Source: Neodiprion pinetum
Lineage: Eukaryota > Arthropoda > Insecta > Hymenoptera > Diprionidae
Reading direction: 5' to 3'
DNA length: 64,000 nucleotides
Assembly (NCBI RefSeq): GCF_021155775.2
Contig: NC_060232.1
Span: 37,755,089-37,819,088, forward strand
Shown here: positions 10,128 through 23,300 of the stretch, piece after piece
Layout of the letters: each line of letters opens with the position of its first letter
How positions within the stretch are numbered: the first letter of the stretch is position 1
Made by a program: the position numbers and the translations under genes
The notes under the pieces: generated by a model
The model's input: only the letters and a program-made list of their open reading frames with translations
The model's database searches: none
Told to the model about the DNA's origin: nothing

Positions 10128-13100
10128 ATGGCGGCGTGTGAGAGTGAAGATTTTCACAAGGTTTTGGAGTATAGAATTTTCAAATGCTCCAGCTACTCGT
10201 CGACCTATGTACCTGAGTAAGTATTTAAATTATCGACTCCTTTGAATCAGATAGAATCGTCGTGTGTCATCGAGCTGGCATCTGCCCACGACACGTAGAA
10301 ATTTTACTACGCGTTCTTAACCTCAAACGAAAGCATTTTCTGTCAAGGACAACGCGTTCGGTTTCACTTAAACGAGGCTATTCACGGTCTCAAGGCCGAG
10401 CGGCGCGTGCAGGGTGAATAAACGGTTCATTGACCTTATTTCCCATATTTTCAGGAATATTCTCGTAGACGTACCGTCGGATCAATCCTCTCGCTGGTCC
10501 TCTGACAATGACAATCATCCTCAGGTATTACATGCAGTGTGATAACGATGATTTACTTTCTCTATTATGCAATCTTAGCTTGATTTAAACCTACACCCTT
10601 AGCTCTTTGTAACACGAATTTCTTTACTCTTCTCTTGTTGCAGTTTCTCATTCTCAAACTCCAACATCAGTCCATCGTCAAAACTATCACGTTTGGTAAA
10701 TATGAAAAAACTCATGTTTGTAACATCAAGAAATTCAAAGTTTTTGGTGGACTTGAACCGGAGAATATGATGGAGCTACTAGAAAGGTGAGATGCTTCCC
10801 TCAAGCATATTTCAATTAGACAACAAACGATTCTGTTTTACCTAAACTCGTCTTTCACGTCTCGTTTTCCTTGCAGTGGTTTGAAAAATGACTCTACACC
10901 AGAAACATTCGACCTCAAACATGTGGTCGGGAATGACGAGAACTATTTTCCGATTAAGTACCTGAAAATTCTTCCCCTGCAATCCTGGGGCCCCAGTTTT
11001 AACTTTTCTATCTGGCATGTTCACCTCGCGGGAGTCGATGACCAGAAACTTGTCAAAAGCAGCATTGAATGTTTTAACTCTGTATGTATTTCGCTTTTCA
11101 CTTTTTTAAGACATCCTAGAACATTTTTTCAGATGCATTCAGCTAATTTAGGTACCTAAGTTAAAGTACAACTTTCCAGTAATAGCAGGTTAGACAGCAG
11201 CATAATACCAACGTTTTTATTCCACTAAACAAGGTGACTATGAAACCTTAACCGTAGATGTCCTTTAACTATAACGGAGTATTGATTAAGCATAGTAATT
11301 TTCTAAAATTTGCTCATTTTAAAAATTATTGTCAAAGATTCACATTGTTTACCCTCGTTTGGCTTCTTGTGGCTTTAATTTATTTGTAACTAATTATTGT
11401 AGTACCGTCAGAAAGAGGTGTTACGACTGTGTATGAAACATTTTCGCCGCTTGGAATATCCGGAAATTGTCAATACTCTTCAAAGAGTTACTGGGGTGAG
11501 TCTTGAGGATTCCAGACTGTCAACACTGTATGATATATTGGTAACCAAGGGGGATCACTGCCAGGCAGAAAGATTCATTAGCAACGCTGTAAACAGTAAG
11601 TTTCTGGTATTTATCAAGGTTATTCAAAAAGCAATATTTAATTAAAAAATTTCATCCTTCATCCATGAAAACTTGGTCATTTTTCGATTCAGTGGGACTT
11701 TTCAATGAGTATATAAATGCTCAGGCTTACCGAGCTATATGGACAAAAATATTTTCCAAGGATCCAAAACCTGGAATGAGGGGTGGGCATCAAATGGTTT
11801 TGGACCCATCGGCGGAAATGTTGTATCTGTTCGGTGGCTGGGATGGAAATCAGGATTTGGCTGACCTTTGGACCTATAATGTATCAACTGACAAGTGGCA
11901 TCTTATTTGCAAAGACACAGAAGCAGTGGTTAGTCAATGATCACGGTCTTGCGATATCAGGTTGTAGGATCTGCAACTAACATAAGCTATATTTCAGGGT
12001 GGTCCTACCGCCCGGTCTTGTCACAAAATGTGTTTGGACCCAGAAAGGCGTCAGTTGTTCACTCTGGGACGGTATTTAGACACTCAATATCGCTCGCCAG
12101 AAAATCTGAAGAGCGATTTTTACGTTTATGATATTGAGTCTGATAAATGGACACAGATATCTGAAGATACCGGAGCCGTCGGTGGTCCTCAATTGATTTT
12201 CGACCACCAAATGTCAATGGACGTCGCTAAGAGAACTATCTATATTTTCGGTGGACGTGTTCTTGTGCCATCGCATGTGTGAGTAAAACTTATATTGAAA
12301 GTGAGAATGAAAATTTTGGCTCAGATTAAATAAATTCCAATCAATTTTTCAATCTATCTTATCACTCTGCTTCCTTTAGGATTGAGGATAACCATGGAGT
12401 TACACCAAACGTGACAGAACCAGTATTTTCTGGATTGTATTCGTACCATGTGCCAACTGGGACCTGGAGTAGGCTCGCTTGTGATATTGCGAGACCCAGT
12501 CCGCCTAATATACCAACAATTAGGTCCAGAGTTGGACATTCCATGCTATTTCATCCGGTATGTCACTTCTTGTTCGTTGGATGTTGTGCTCCTTAATCTT
12601 CGATAACACGCATCTAATTCATATGCCCAAAATAAATAAACTCGTAGCTACTTGTCAAACAATATAATTGGTAATAAGTGGCTCTATCATTTATAATAAT
12701 GTAAAAAAATTTCTAGGAATTCAGAAAACTATACATATTTGCGGGACAGAGGAGTAAAGAGTATCTAAACGATTTTTTTACCTTCGAAGTAGACACCGAG
12801 ACTTTGGAACACATCAATCTCACTGACTTGGGAAACCGGGATTCAAATCATGTTCCCGCGGCTGGTTTTACCCAGAGGGCTACTATTGATCCTGAACTTG
12901 GCGAGATTTACGTTTTATCTGTAAATATGTAACAATGTTCTTTTTCTTTACGGCTCGTCAATTGGTTTCAGCTATTGGTGATTACTTGATATTAAGAATC
13001 AACATAAAACCTCAGCGCTCACAGATGACTCTTACTTACAGGGTCTGAGCAAAGACAAAGAGAAGAGAGACGACAATGTTCAAAATTCTCTTTGGGTCTA

Positions 13101-13928
13101 CAATATTAAAGAGAACCGATGGTCTTGCATATATCGTAATGAAAACGTTGGTGACAAGTATTGGAATAGTATGCAGGATTACGAGCCTTGTCCTAGATTT
13201 GCCCACCAGCTTGTGTACGATCATATTCAAAAGGTGAGCCACGCTGATTAAAATAGTCAAGGTGAACTCTGATTGCTTTCAGCTTTGACCGTTACTATTT
13301 CATTACGTTTCATATGCCGCAGGTCCATTATTTATTTGGAGGAAATCCGGGGCGCTCTTGTCTGCCAAAATTGAGGCTGGATGATTTTTGGCAGCTGGAA
13401 CTCTGCAGACCCTCTCATGAGCAGATTTTGAGGAAATGCAAGCTGATAATAAGGAAGCACAAATTCGAAGAATTGGCTATGAAAAATAGCATCGAGGCTC
13501 TCGAGTACCTGCAGACACAAGTATACGAAATCATCGATCATGCCGATCCGGAGCAAACCAAAGAGGTATAAATCGTATTTCAGACATAATTTAGACGTTA
13601 AAAACGTCAACTATCGGCTATCTCGTTTTTTTTTTCTATTTTGCAAAATATTAAGCTTAATATAGTAGTGATATTTGTTGTATCGTAGTTTCAGTTACTG
13701 GCTTCAGTTCTTTTCCGAGAGCAAGAAAGAAGCATGGATAACAGTTTAGATCTGGATCCAGCATCCAGCACTAGTTCCAGTGATCGAATTAATTCAGTGG
13801 TGCCAAAGAATTTTACGATGCACGACATCCACGCTCGCCGTACGGAATTGTTTGACAAACTTACCGAATTTTTTCCTGAAAGTTTAACTCAGCCGCGAGC
13901 AAATCTTATAGACCTTTTGCCATTGTGA
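10128..13928 (+). CDS. muskelin: Muskelin (discoidin-LisH-CTLH-kelch protein, 757 aa, 12 coding exons)
   Basis: Exons 10128-10216, 10455-10524, 10644-10786, 10877-11081, 11403-11595, 11693-11928, 11998-12278, 12380-12557, 12717-12920, 13042-13233, 13323-13565 and 13689-13928. All have GT-AG borders and consistent phase, totalling 2,274 bases; human muskelin is 735 aa. Muskelin is a subunit of the CTLH/GID E3 ubiquitin ligase and also acts in cytoskeletal and receptor-trafficking processes. Residues 1-169 are the discoidin-like domain (FGKYEKTHVCNIKKFKVFGG). LisH and CTLH occupy about 170-235 (LRLCMKHFRRLEY). Kelch repeats start near 260 (PGMRGGHQMV, YLFGGWDGNQDLADLW) and run on through GRYLDTQYRS, GLSKDKEKR, PCPRFAHQLVYD and HYLFGGNPGRSC. 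The C-terminal tail ends NLIDLLPL, like the vertebrate NLVDLITL. The start ATGGCGGCGTGTGAG lies in good context at the head of the conserved N-terminus. No key region is missing. Confidence 0.96.
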
Positions 13929-16550
13929 TATTTTTAACATGGTTAACGTACTTAAAAGTTATACTAATTTCGCGATTTTTTTTCCAATCACACACCAAAA
14001 TCATACTTAGCCTATGTTTTCTTTATTGTATGTATAATTCAACAGCAACAAATAACAGACTGTTAGTCTTTTCATTTAACAGGTATAATATCAAAGTCAC
14101 GTGTTATTTATAATATTTTATTTTCATATTTAGCTCGTATAATTTCGTTTCAATATTACTACCGTGTATAAAAAATTACGACCAGTTGTAGTTCAGTTCA
14201 TCATTATTTTTATACATACGGACAGCGATAATGATAACGTTTGATAGATTCGTTTCTGCAAGTAGTTTTGAAATAATGCCAATAGTCGTACTTTTTTTGA
14301 TTATTTTTCATGAAGACTGTAATATTACATTTTATACGATTGTTTGTATCATTATATTTAACTTTAGAAATTTGGTTTAACTCTCTTTATTTATCAACTG
14401 TATCATCCTGTTATTCATCTCCGGTTTTACAATTGATTGAACTGTACGAAAAAATTTTTTTTTTCGAAGCCCGTACCTTTTCTCGCAATCAGTCAACGTT
14501 AATTTGCCATTCTACTTTATATTTTACCTTGTATTCGGTGTATTCGTTATTTTTAAAATGCATTGAGGAAAATACCCCAGTTTTTTTTTTTTTCATTTTT
14601 GTCAGATTACATTAAATGAAACTTGGACCATTCACATGTTTGAAGGCAATTTTATTTTTACTTTCAATAGATTTTTATTTTTACAATTGCGAATTATTAT
14701 TGTTGTTAATACTTGTTTACTTTTATCATTTTGTTCGCAACCTAAAATCTCTGTGAATTTCCGATTTACATGCTTGTAATACTGAAACTATAACTATATA
14801 GCAATTATTTGCCTCTCTGCTCTTTGCGAATTGTTATTCGTAATACTTGCTTAAACCTGAAGTTCATAATACAATGATCTACAACTGATAATATATATTG
14901 TCTAGATGCGTATTTATATAAAAAATTTCTAAATTTACTTTAAATATTTAAGTGTACAGTGGTTTTATTATTGAAAATGATCTTAAGCTTCCGCTTGCCA
15001 TAGTAATGAGTTGTTAATAGACTATTATGAATAAGCTCTAATAATAATAAAATAACAAAAATACAAATAATTAATATTTTATATTGCGTAGCTTTGTAAA
15101 TATTTTTCATTAAGTTTTCTGTCGATATCGATTCTCTGTAATGTAACTGACATAATTTATACAATAATACATATACATATTATATATGTGTTTGTATATG
15201 ATCACAATCTAACGATTATAAGATAACGTTAATGTGTATACAACCGTTAAGTTTTTGGCATAATAACGCACCTTGGCATACTAGATAATCATACATCGAA
15301 ATCTGTTACATGTCTCATCCAGATATTTCGTACTTTGAAAGGAGTAAAGCGAAAAATTGAATCTTTCATTATCCACCATGTGGCTAGATTGGTGGTTTTT
15401 TTTTTACACCTCCAAGCTACGACACATTATTTTTATGTAAATGTGTGTTGTCTATTAAACTTATCCATCGCTGTTCAATAGTAGCGCGAAGTAATTATTC
15501 ACAATTGCATGGATTATACATGTAACGTAATTTCTACTTTTCCACAATTTGAAATGTTGAGAATTTATTCTATACTATTTGGGGGCATAACAAATGCATC
15601 AAATAGTGGAATATTTTTTAGGAAGTGGAATGTCTCAAGTCCAATTAATTAATACTTCATGGCCAAAAACATATTCATTTCCACAGATATGCTAATTTCG
15701 CACCTAAACAAACCATAATACTTAGGTGCTGTAACACACCTAAGCTTGAATGTTTCCTAGAATGAACGCGATTTCTTTTTTTAAAAATATAATGCTAGTT
15801 ATGTGATGGGATCAACTGAAAAACGATCTGCGTATTGAATGGTGCATTGGAATATATATATATATATATATATCTTAATACAATCTTAATACATAAAAGT
15901 TTCTCCATTTCACACAATATGCATGTTCTATTTGCACACGTAATAATGAAAGTGTGAAAAAACAAATTAACATTTCTTCAAACATAATACAATCCATACT
16001 ACGTTGGATATATATCTTCGGTCAACATATACTTTAATGTTGAGAAGTTTATAATCGTTGAAGTTTTTGTACAAAATTTATTATCCGCAGTAGTGGTCAA
16101 AGAATTCCTCGAAGTGAAATGTCTCGTTACAGGATTTTCTGCCAATATAGGAATGATAATAAAACTAAGTCACTTGGTACACAGGTAATAATATCCTAGT
16201 TACATAACGCAAGAACAAACGGAAAAAAATACTTAATAATATAAAAAATATTATGCGTCGATATCCTCCACGCTGTAGAAATAATAGATGTGTAAATAAA
16301 ACTGCAACCTAGCATAAAAGAAAACAGAACAAAAGGAAACAAAAACAACAATGCGTATAATCTTTATTTTGTTTCTCCGACATATTTCTCACAGCTATGG
16401 AATATAAATTTGAATCAATAAAAACTAATTGCAGTTACAATTTTTCCCCTACCTCTTTCCTTCATTTGAAATAAACTGCAAGTCCCGCCAATGAACATGT
16501 GATCCAATTTTAAGGTGCGTTACATACATGGAGCGAGTTAAGGCAATCGC
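13929..16550. other. Muskelin 3' UTR and intergenic region
   Basis: Strongly AT-rich. The left part should be the muskelin 3' UTR; an AATAAA lies near 15045, but the cleavage site cannot be fixed. No coding exon or RNA gene is seen on either strand. A (TA)n run of about 23 bases lies at 15851-15873. Confidence 0.5.
15851..15873. repeat. (TA)n microsatellite
   Basis: Alternating AT dinucleotides, about eleven units, in the muskelin-BicD intergenic region. Confidence 0.85.
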
Positions 16551-16638
16551 AGTACACTCTCTCTCGCTCTGCGCCGTGATTGGCTGAGCACCGTCTCTGC
16601 TCCAATCACGGCGAAGAGCGAGAGAAACAGAGTGTACT
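16551..16638. repeat. Long hairpin upstream of BicD with CCAAT boxes in both arms
   Basis: Left arm 16551-16583 and right arm 16602-16638 are reverse complements apart from a 4-base insertion and one or two mismatches, around an 18-base loop. The arms begin AGTACACTCT and end AGAGTGTACT. Each contains CCGTGATTGG or its complement CCAATCACGG, that is, facing CCAAT boxes, followed by a CT/GA-rich part. It lies 0.7 kb upstream of the BicD start codon, so it may be a small inverted-repeat element contributing promoter sites. Confidence 0.8.
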
Positions 16639-16639
16639 C

Positions 16640-17354
16640 AAATCACTCGATCAACTTCTGACGACCGCACGAGGCGCTGAAAGCGCCGTTCGTCGGCGTT
16701 TAGAACTTCCGTGTACCATACGGAGATGAAACGATGATCTAATCGGGCAACAACGACACACCCACCCCTAAATGCCCGCTTGAACGAACTCTTTATCGTG
16801 TAGGGGGGGAGGTCTCCCCGGGGTGCAACAACAAACCAGAAGTCTAGACGACGCAAATGGAATGAGAAATTGAATTGGGGTCAAATCCGATAAAGAGACA
16901 GGGGTACGAGATCGGATCGGCGCAAAGCGCGATATGAGAATTGGAAATCAATCGCTGAGTCGACTACCTTGGTTGAAGAGAGCTAGTTTCCGGTGGGAAG
17001 AAGAGACGGCGCTGATCCCGTCCGCCGTCGTCGTCGTCGGCAGTGGAATTTTCATAATCAAAGCGCAAAGGGAGGGTCAGTCAGGTGTTGAAGCGAAGTT
17101 AGCCCGCTGACCGCTGTCAAACGGCTGACGTTACGCCGATGATCAAGTTGAACTGATAATAAATAAACATACGCGAGTGACGACGACGACGACGAGTCGG
17201 GCCGATTCGAGCGGGATATATGACAAGATAATGATCTCGCGGTCGGGCACTGCTGTTTGTTTAGAATTAATAACGCTCGGTTGCAGTTTGCGGTAACGGT
17301 TAAACACGACGATTCTCGATCGGAGAGGTGATCAGTTTATATATTCACGCCGAA
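16640..17354 (+). promoter_or_regulatory. BicD promoter and 5' UTR region
   Basis: GC- and CpG-richer than the surrounding DNA, with GTC/GAC trinucleotide runs at about 17023-17040 and 17180-17197. It runs up to the BicD ATG at 17355. No TATA box is obvious. Overlapping short open frames here reflect the GC content, not a gene. Confidence 0.45.
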
Positions 17355-20300
17355 ATGGCTGCCGCTGACGGAGCCACGGCCGACGAACTCAGGGCCGAAA
17401 TCGAGAGGCTGTCGAGGGAACTTGATCTAGCATCAACCGAGAAGGTACAATCAGCCCAGTACGGACTCGCCCTTCTTGAGGAGAAATCAACCCTGCAGCA
17501 GAGGTGCGACAACCTCGAAACGCTCTATGAAAACGCCAGGCACGATCTCGAGATTACGCAAGAGGTTAGTATAACCCCGCGGCTCCGACACCGAGGCCCA
17601 CCCACTTCCTTTACCGTACATACTGAACACTCGCCGATCCTTTTTTCTCTGTCTCTGTTCCTTTCGCTGTCGCACCTTTTCCACCTAGCGAGGAACTAGT
17701 TTCTAACTGATCTAAATACCGCGTTGGTAATTGATCTATCCTGACGTGGGCGTCTCTTCATTCGTTCCATCTTGAAATTTAGTAGGTTACACCTAATTTT
17801 TCTGCGGAGACAATTTTTAACCCTTTGATATCACTTCGCTGTACGTCAGATTTCTGTGTTTCGCTCTCAAACAGCTGCCCGGATAACTTATCGATCGTCT
17901 TATCTGATTCGCACTCTGCGTCATCCACGATACAGATACTGATCTAACTTTTTGTTTAATGCACAACAAGTCTAGCAACGAACATGTCGTTGCAAAAAAG
18001 TTTGCCAAGGAATAGTTTTCATTGTGCGATTGAGTTTCACCTTGAATTAGGAACAAAATTAAACACCGCGAACTGAATTCACCAACACCAATTACAAATA
18101 AATTTTGAGAGAAATTACATGGTCTTGAATACCAAAAGCGTGTCATTCGATAAACTTTAGCAAATCGATGCTCATTTTTTTTCATCGAGTTGATGAATAA
18201 TTTCCAATGTCTCGCTGAAAAATACATTAGAGTCGTGAAAAATCTCTTCCCAGACAAAATCAGCAATAATTGTTTGAAATTGGATGATTTTTGTGCTCTT
18301 GGCGCTAAAATAGTAGCACAGTAATGTCAATGATTAAGCGTTTTTCACCCTAATTGTTGGTTATTAATCTTCTGCTGTCTGATCGGAACATTATCTTAAT
18401 CCAATCTAACACAACATATCAATCTGACATAATACAATCTAACTTAAGACAATCTAACATAAATTCCACTTCATTTCTCAAACTTATATTACATATTTCA
18501 TTATCCTTATCACTTTTTCGATCTAACTGTGATTGCTTGCAATATTTTTATAATTTTTCTCATCATTGACTTTGATTCTTCATTTCCTTGATATTACAAC
18601 TATTAAAGCGAATTCCAGGCAGCGATATCCGAAGAAACAAGTTCAAAATGAGCACAAACTCGTTTGTTTTTCACTCTCTTAATTATTGCGTTGTAAAATT
18701 TCGCTTTGGTCTAATTTTGATGGAAAATTTGCCGAATACTCATTGTGGGGAACACTAATTGAATAATAGTCAATGAGATTAGTCTGAGCCAGACATTCAA
18801 AGGGTCTATAAATCAATCAAAGCCCTATTGCCTGACTTCATTTCAGAAATTAGACTCTATTCTCGGTTTTATTATCGGACTAGTCGGAACCCATTTTGCT
18901 AATTGAAGAGACAATAAATTTCATAAGACATATTTCTACTTGTTTACTTGATCCTGCGAGTAAAGGTGAATTTCTTGCGCTTCACTTTTTCTATTTTCCA
19001 CTTAAGCTTCAGATAAAAATTAACTATGATCCATGATGTAATAATAATTTCCATACAAGCTAGCAAACTTGACTTGTGGATCGTTGTCACTAGTGCCCGT
19101 CATACGACCTTCAGGTAAAAACAGAATCGCCTACTCATTTCATTATGGTGACTCAGACTTGTGAAATTCTATCTTGATTACTGTCTTCCTTACAAGTAAT
19201 TTGAACAAAATTAAAACATCTAGATATTTTTGTTCCAACTATTGAATAGAATTTTCAACGGTTCTTGACATACCAGCGGTCCTAAAGATATATCTTGAAT
19301 TTTATAAACGAATATCATTTTCTGGAAATTTTACCGATCTCATAATTTTTTGATCATTTGACCTCTTTTGCTTGGAATTGTTATTCAATTTTTTTTTTTT
19401 GTCTACCTATTAAAAACAGTTTGCTATCTTGTGAAAAAATATTGAGAATTAATAGACAGAAAACATACAAAGAGAATAAAAGCTGCATGTATTATAAACA
19501 GTACTGTATAAATTTATCGAAACGTCTGTACTCGGTTAAAACACAAATAAAGAATTATTATTTATATCCTCGTTGAAACTTTTGTTTTGAAAAAATATTC
19601 TTCTGCAATGCACTGTCAATCAAGCATCGAAGTTACTCGGAAAATACATACCAGAAAATGGAATCTTTAATCTTGGGAAAGTCTGGAAATATTGACTATA
19701 ATATTTAGCTCAATATTCTATCATTGCGCTATTATTATGTGCGATATAAGATCCGAAAAGTCATCACGCAAATGCTTGAATGTAAATGTAATGAACTTCA
19801 ATCTAAAAGATAGCGGTTGTAAAATGAATCCTAGTGTTCTTGAACCTGGATAAAAACATCTTCCTATTCACATTTGACCGAAATTTAAATTTAGATACCC
19901 CGTTTGAAAAATACATGGAAGAAAATTATACTCAGTAGTTGGCTATCGACTTGTGTTTGAATATGAATGGTTATATAGCTAGAACACGTGGAGAATAAAT
20001 TGGGGAAGGCTATTCGCTCAAAATACCCTCATATTCCAACATAAATAAGCAGCAGGTATTACGGGACTTGGATGTATACTTTGCGTAGGAAGGAAACAGA
20101 TGTTTTATGTTTATATGTTCTTCGGTACCTAAATTGAGCTAGGGTTAACTCTCTTACCACACCAAAAGGCTCAGTTTTTGACTATTTTACATAGTGGTTG
20201 GACCGTATGTCATCCATGCCGATCATTTTGCAGTGTTCGTTGAAAGAGGCTTCCAAGCATTCGTTAATCTCCCTTATATATTTAATTCATATAGCGTCTT

Positions 20301-23300
20301 TTTCGTAAACCCCAGATTTACCATGGTATCGATATATTTCTCCTCCAAGTTAGCATTCATTAAACTCAGCACACTTTTTTGATTATATTTCTATCTCTTT
20401 ACTTTCAGGCTCTCGCAAAATTTCACACGACAACAAAGTTAACTACAAAAAGTGGCATTGAACAGGAAGAAAGTCTTCTCAGTGAAAGCGCAGCCCGAGA
20501 AACATCTCTGCAAGTTCAGATACTTGAGTTGGAAAATGAAACGAAATTGGTAAAGTATTATTACTATGACATAGTATATGACAAAATTGATGAGCTAAAA
20601 AAATGCTTACTAAAATACAACATCGTTTTACTTACTTTAAAAGTTGCGACATGAGTTGGAACGCGTTCAAGCTGAGCGAGATCATTCGCTGCAAGAACGC
20701 GAAGACGAGAGCCAGGATTACCATCATGCGGAATCGGAGAGAAAACAGCTCCGCGGAGAGATCAAAGAGTGTAAATTCAGGGAGGCGAGACTTCTCCAGG
20801 ACTATTCGGAGCTAGAGGAGGAAAATATATCCCTGCAAAAGCAGGTCTCGGTTCTGAGATCAAGTCAGGTTGAATTTGAAGGTGCTAAACACGAGATAAG
20901 GAGGCTCACGGAGGACGTCGACTTGCTGAACAGCCAAGTGGAGGAACTCACGAGTTTGAAAAAGATTGCTGAAAAACAGATGGAGGACGCGCTGGAATCT
21001 TTGCAGGCTGAGCGCGAAGCAAAATATGCCTTGAAAAAGGAACTGGATCAACGCATCAACAGCGAGTCGATCTATAACCTTAGTAACTTGGCATATTCCA
21101 TCAGAGGTATCACCGACGATCAAGCTATGTGTAGCGACGGTGAAGACGACTCTCCTGCCTTGAGGAGGATCGTCGCAGACTTGAAACAAGAACCCGGTAC
21201 ACCAGTAGACGGAAAGCAGGTCGATTTGTTCTCAGAGATTCATCTAAACGAGCTTAAGAAGCTAGAAAAACAACTCGAACAAGCCGAAAGCGACAAGGCG
21301 CTGCTTACTCAAAATTTAAGGGAATCTCAAGCTGCTGTCGAGAAAAGCCAAGGGGAACTGCAGTCCTTCGTCTCCAGGATCGTCCATCTCGCTGCACATG
21401 TACAATCTCTGCATCACCTTCACTCAAAATTGCCGAAGACGCAGAACGAGGAAACTGCATTGGATAAAATGACTCAGGTGAAGAGAAGAAAATATTTTTA
21501 CAACTCTCGCAGTCAATCAAATGAGCACACAAATTTTCCGTCACTTGAATAAGAGATCGAAACAGTAGCGAATAAATATTATCTCTTTGTTTCAGGCGAT
21601 AGTGCAATATCATCAATGGAGCACAATGTCTGCACGCGAGGTAGAGCAACTTCAAAAAGATTTGGTAGATCTAGAAAAGGGTCTGACTATGTCCGATTCC
21701 ACTCAGCAACTCAGATCGGAGCTCACTAATCTTAAAAATAAGGTAAATTGTGGTATAGTTTTAGCCAAAATTGACTTTTTTAAAATGAACATGTAGTTCC
21801 GTAGCAATACGGACACTGCAAAAAATGATATGATATATTAAAGGATCTGCGGAATAAACGAAAGAGAAAATTTTACTATCTGAGGAAATTCAAATAGTTG
21901 GCTTTAAGTTCTCGGACGCTAAGTTATGGAAATAGCCGCATATGCACCAACGGTAAAAATGATACATTATGAATATGTACATTTGATTAATTTTCATTTC
22001 ATCCAAATTTATCGATAAAGACAGAAACGTGGCTTCACGAAATTAGCATATCACATGTTTTCCACATGTATTTGAATGGAAACTTGGCATTTCAGATCCC
22101 TCCGTCAGAGCAGAGTCTCCGAAAAAAGGTTGGAGCGTGTGTCCCTGATGTATTTATTATATTCTTACTACACTCTCATTAATAATGACTTGTTTGGCTC
22201 CTCTAATGATTTGTTACGAATAGCTTTTTCAGTGTCCTAACTTCGCCTATGCTTATTTATAGTCACGTAATTTAACAGGCCTGTTCATGATATGAGAACC
22301 ATACTTTTGCAGCGAGCTTAGTGTCACGATGCAACAGCTATGGGTTTACTCAAAAAATGATATGTAATCCATTCAAACAGTACACGTCGGAGTTTCTAAA
22401 ATTGACTTTCCTAAAAAAGGGATATAAATATGCCCGTAAATCATTGCAGCCACATTTCTAAGATTGTCGATTGAAGCCATTACAGCGATACTGAAGAAAA
22501 AAATTTACAGACGTATCATTTTTTAAGTAAATTCAAGCGTCATGTGATGCTACTCATGTTATGATATCGTACCTCTGCAAGACAAAAAAAAAACAAAATA
22601 CTTGTACACTTTGTGGCAATACATGGATCCGTTTAACGTGAAACAAAGGAATGCCTTGTTTCACTTCTTTGTGCGATGCTGCTTGACTATCAATTTGGAG
22701 GTCTCGTTATCACGATGTCTTGTATGATGTATGAATCGGGGTGGCATGCGTACAATGGTACAGCCAAGCATGAAAATTGGACAATTAAAGCAACTCGTTA
22801 TCACTCTAATATGCCAATCGAGGGAAAGCAATCCAGAAATAAGTGGAACGTCGATAAATTGAAACTGTTTTAAACAGCATGAAAGTCGACTTTTCTATCG
22901 TTCAAAAATGTCTGAGCTTATCGGTATGAAAATTGCTCGCTTATCATTCTCTGTCTCTGAAGATTCATGTATTGTCGCAGAGTTGGGATTTGATTTGAAA
23001 ATCGATAGAAAATGACTATAATATTGCGTCGTTGTCTTCGTTACAGCTTCTAGACACCGAGCACAAGAGTTTGGAGTTACAATCCGATATTTCAATCCTT
23101 TCCGAACTGGCAGCTGATGCGGGAAGTTCCCTTGATTCAGCTCAAAATGATCTTCAAACAATTTCCGACGAGTTGGCTCAATTATATCATCATGTGTGTA
23201 CCGTCAATGGCGAAACACCATCCAGAGTTCTTCTTGATCATGAGAAGATCGTTCCTGAGAAGGAAAATGCCAAGATTGAACTCTTGAGAGCACGTTTGAA

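Noticed and set aside
22676..23161. Open frames in BicD intron 4 (possible nested gene)
   Set aside because: No splice-supported extension, no recognisable domain, and the minus-strand frame is the shadow of BicD exon 5.
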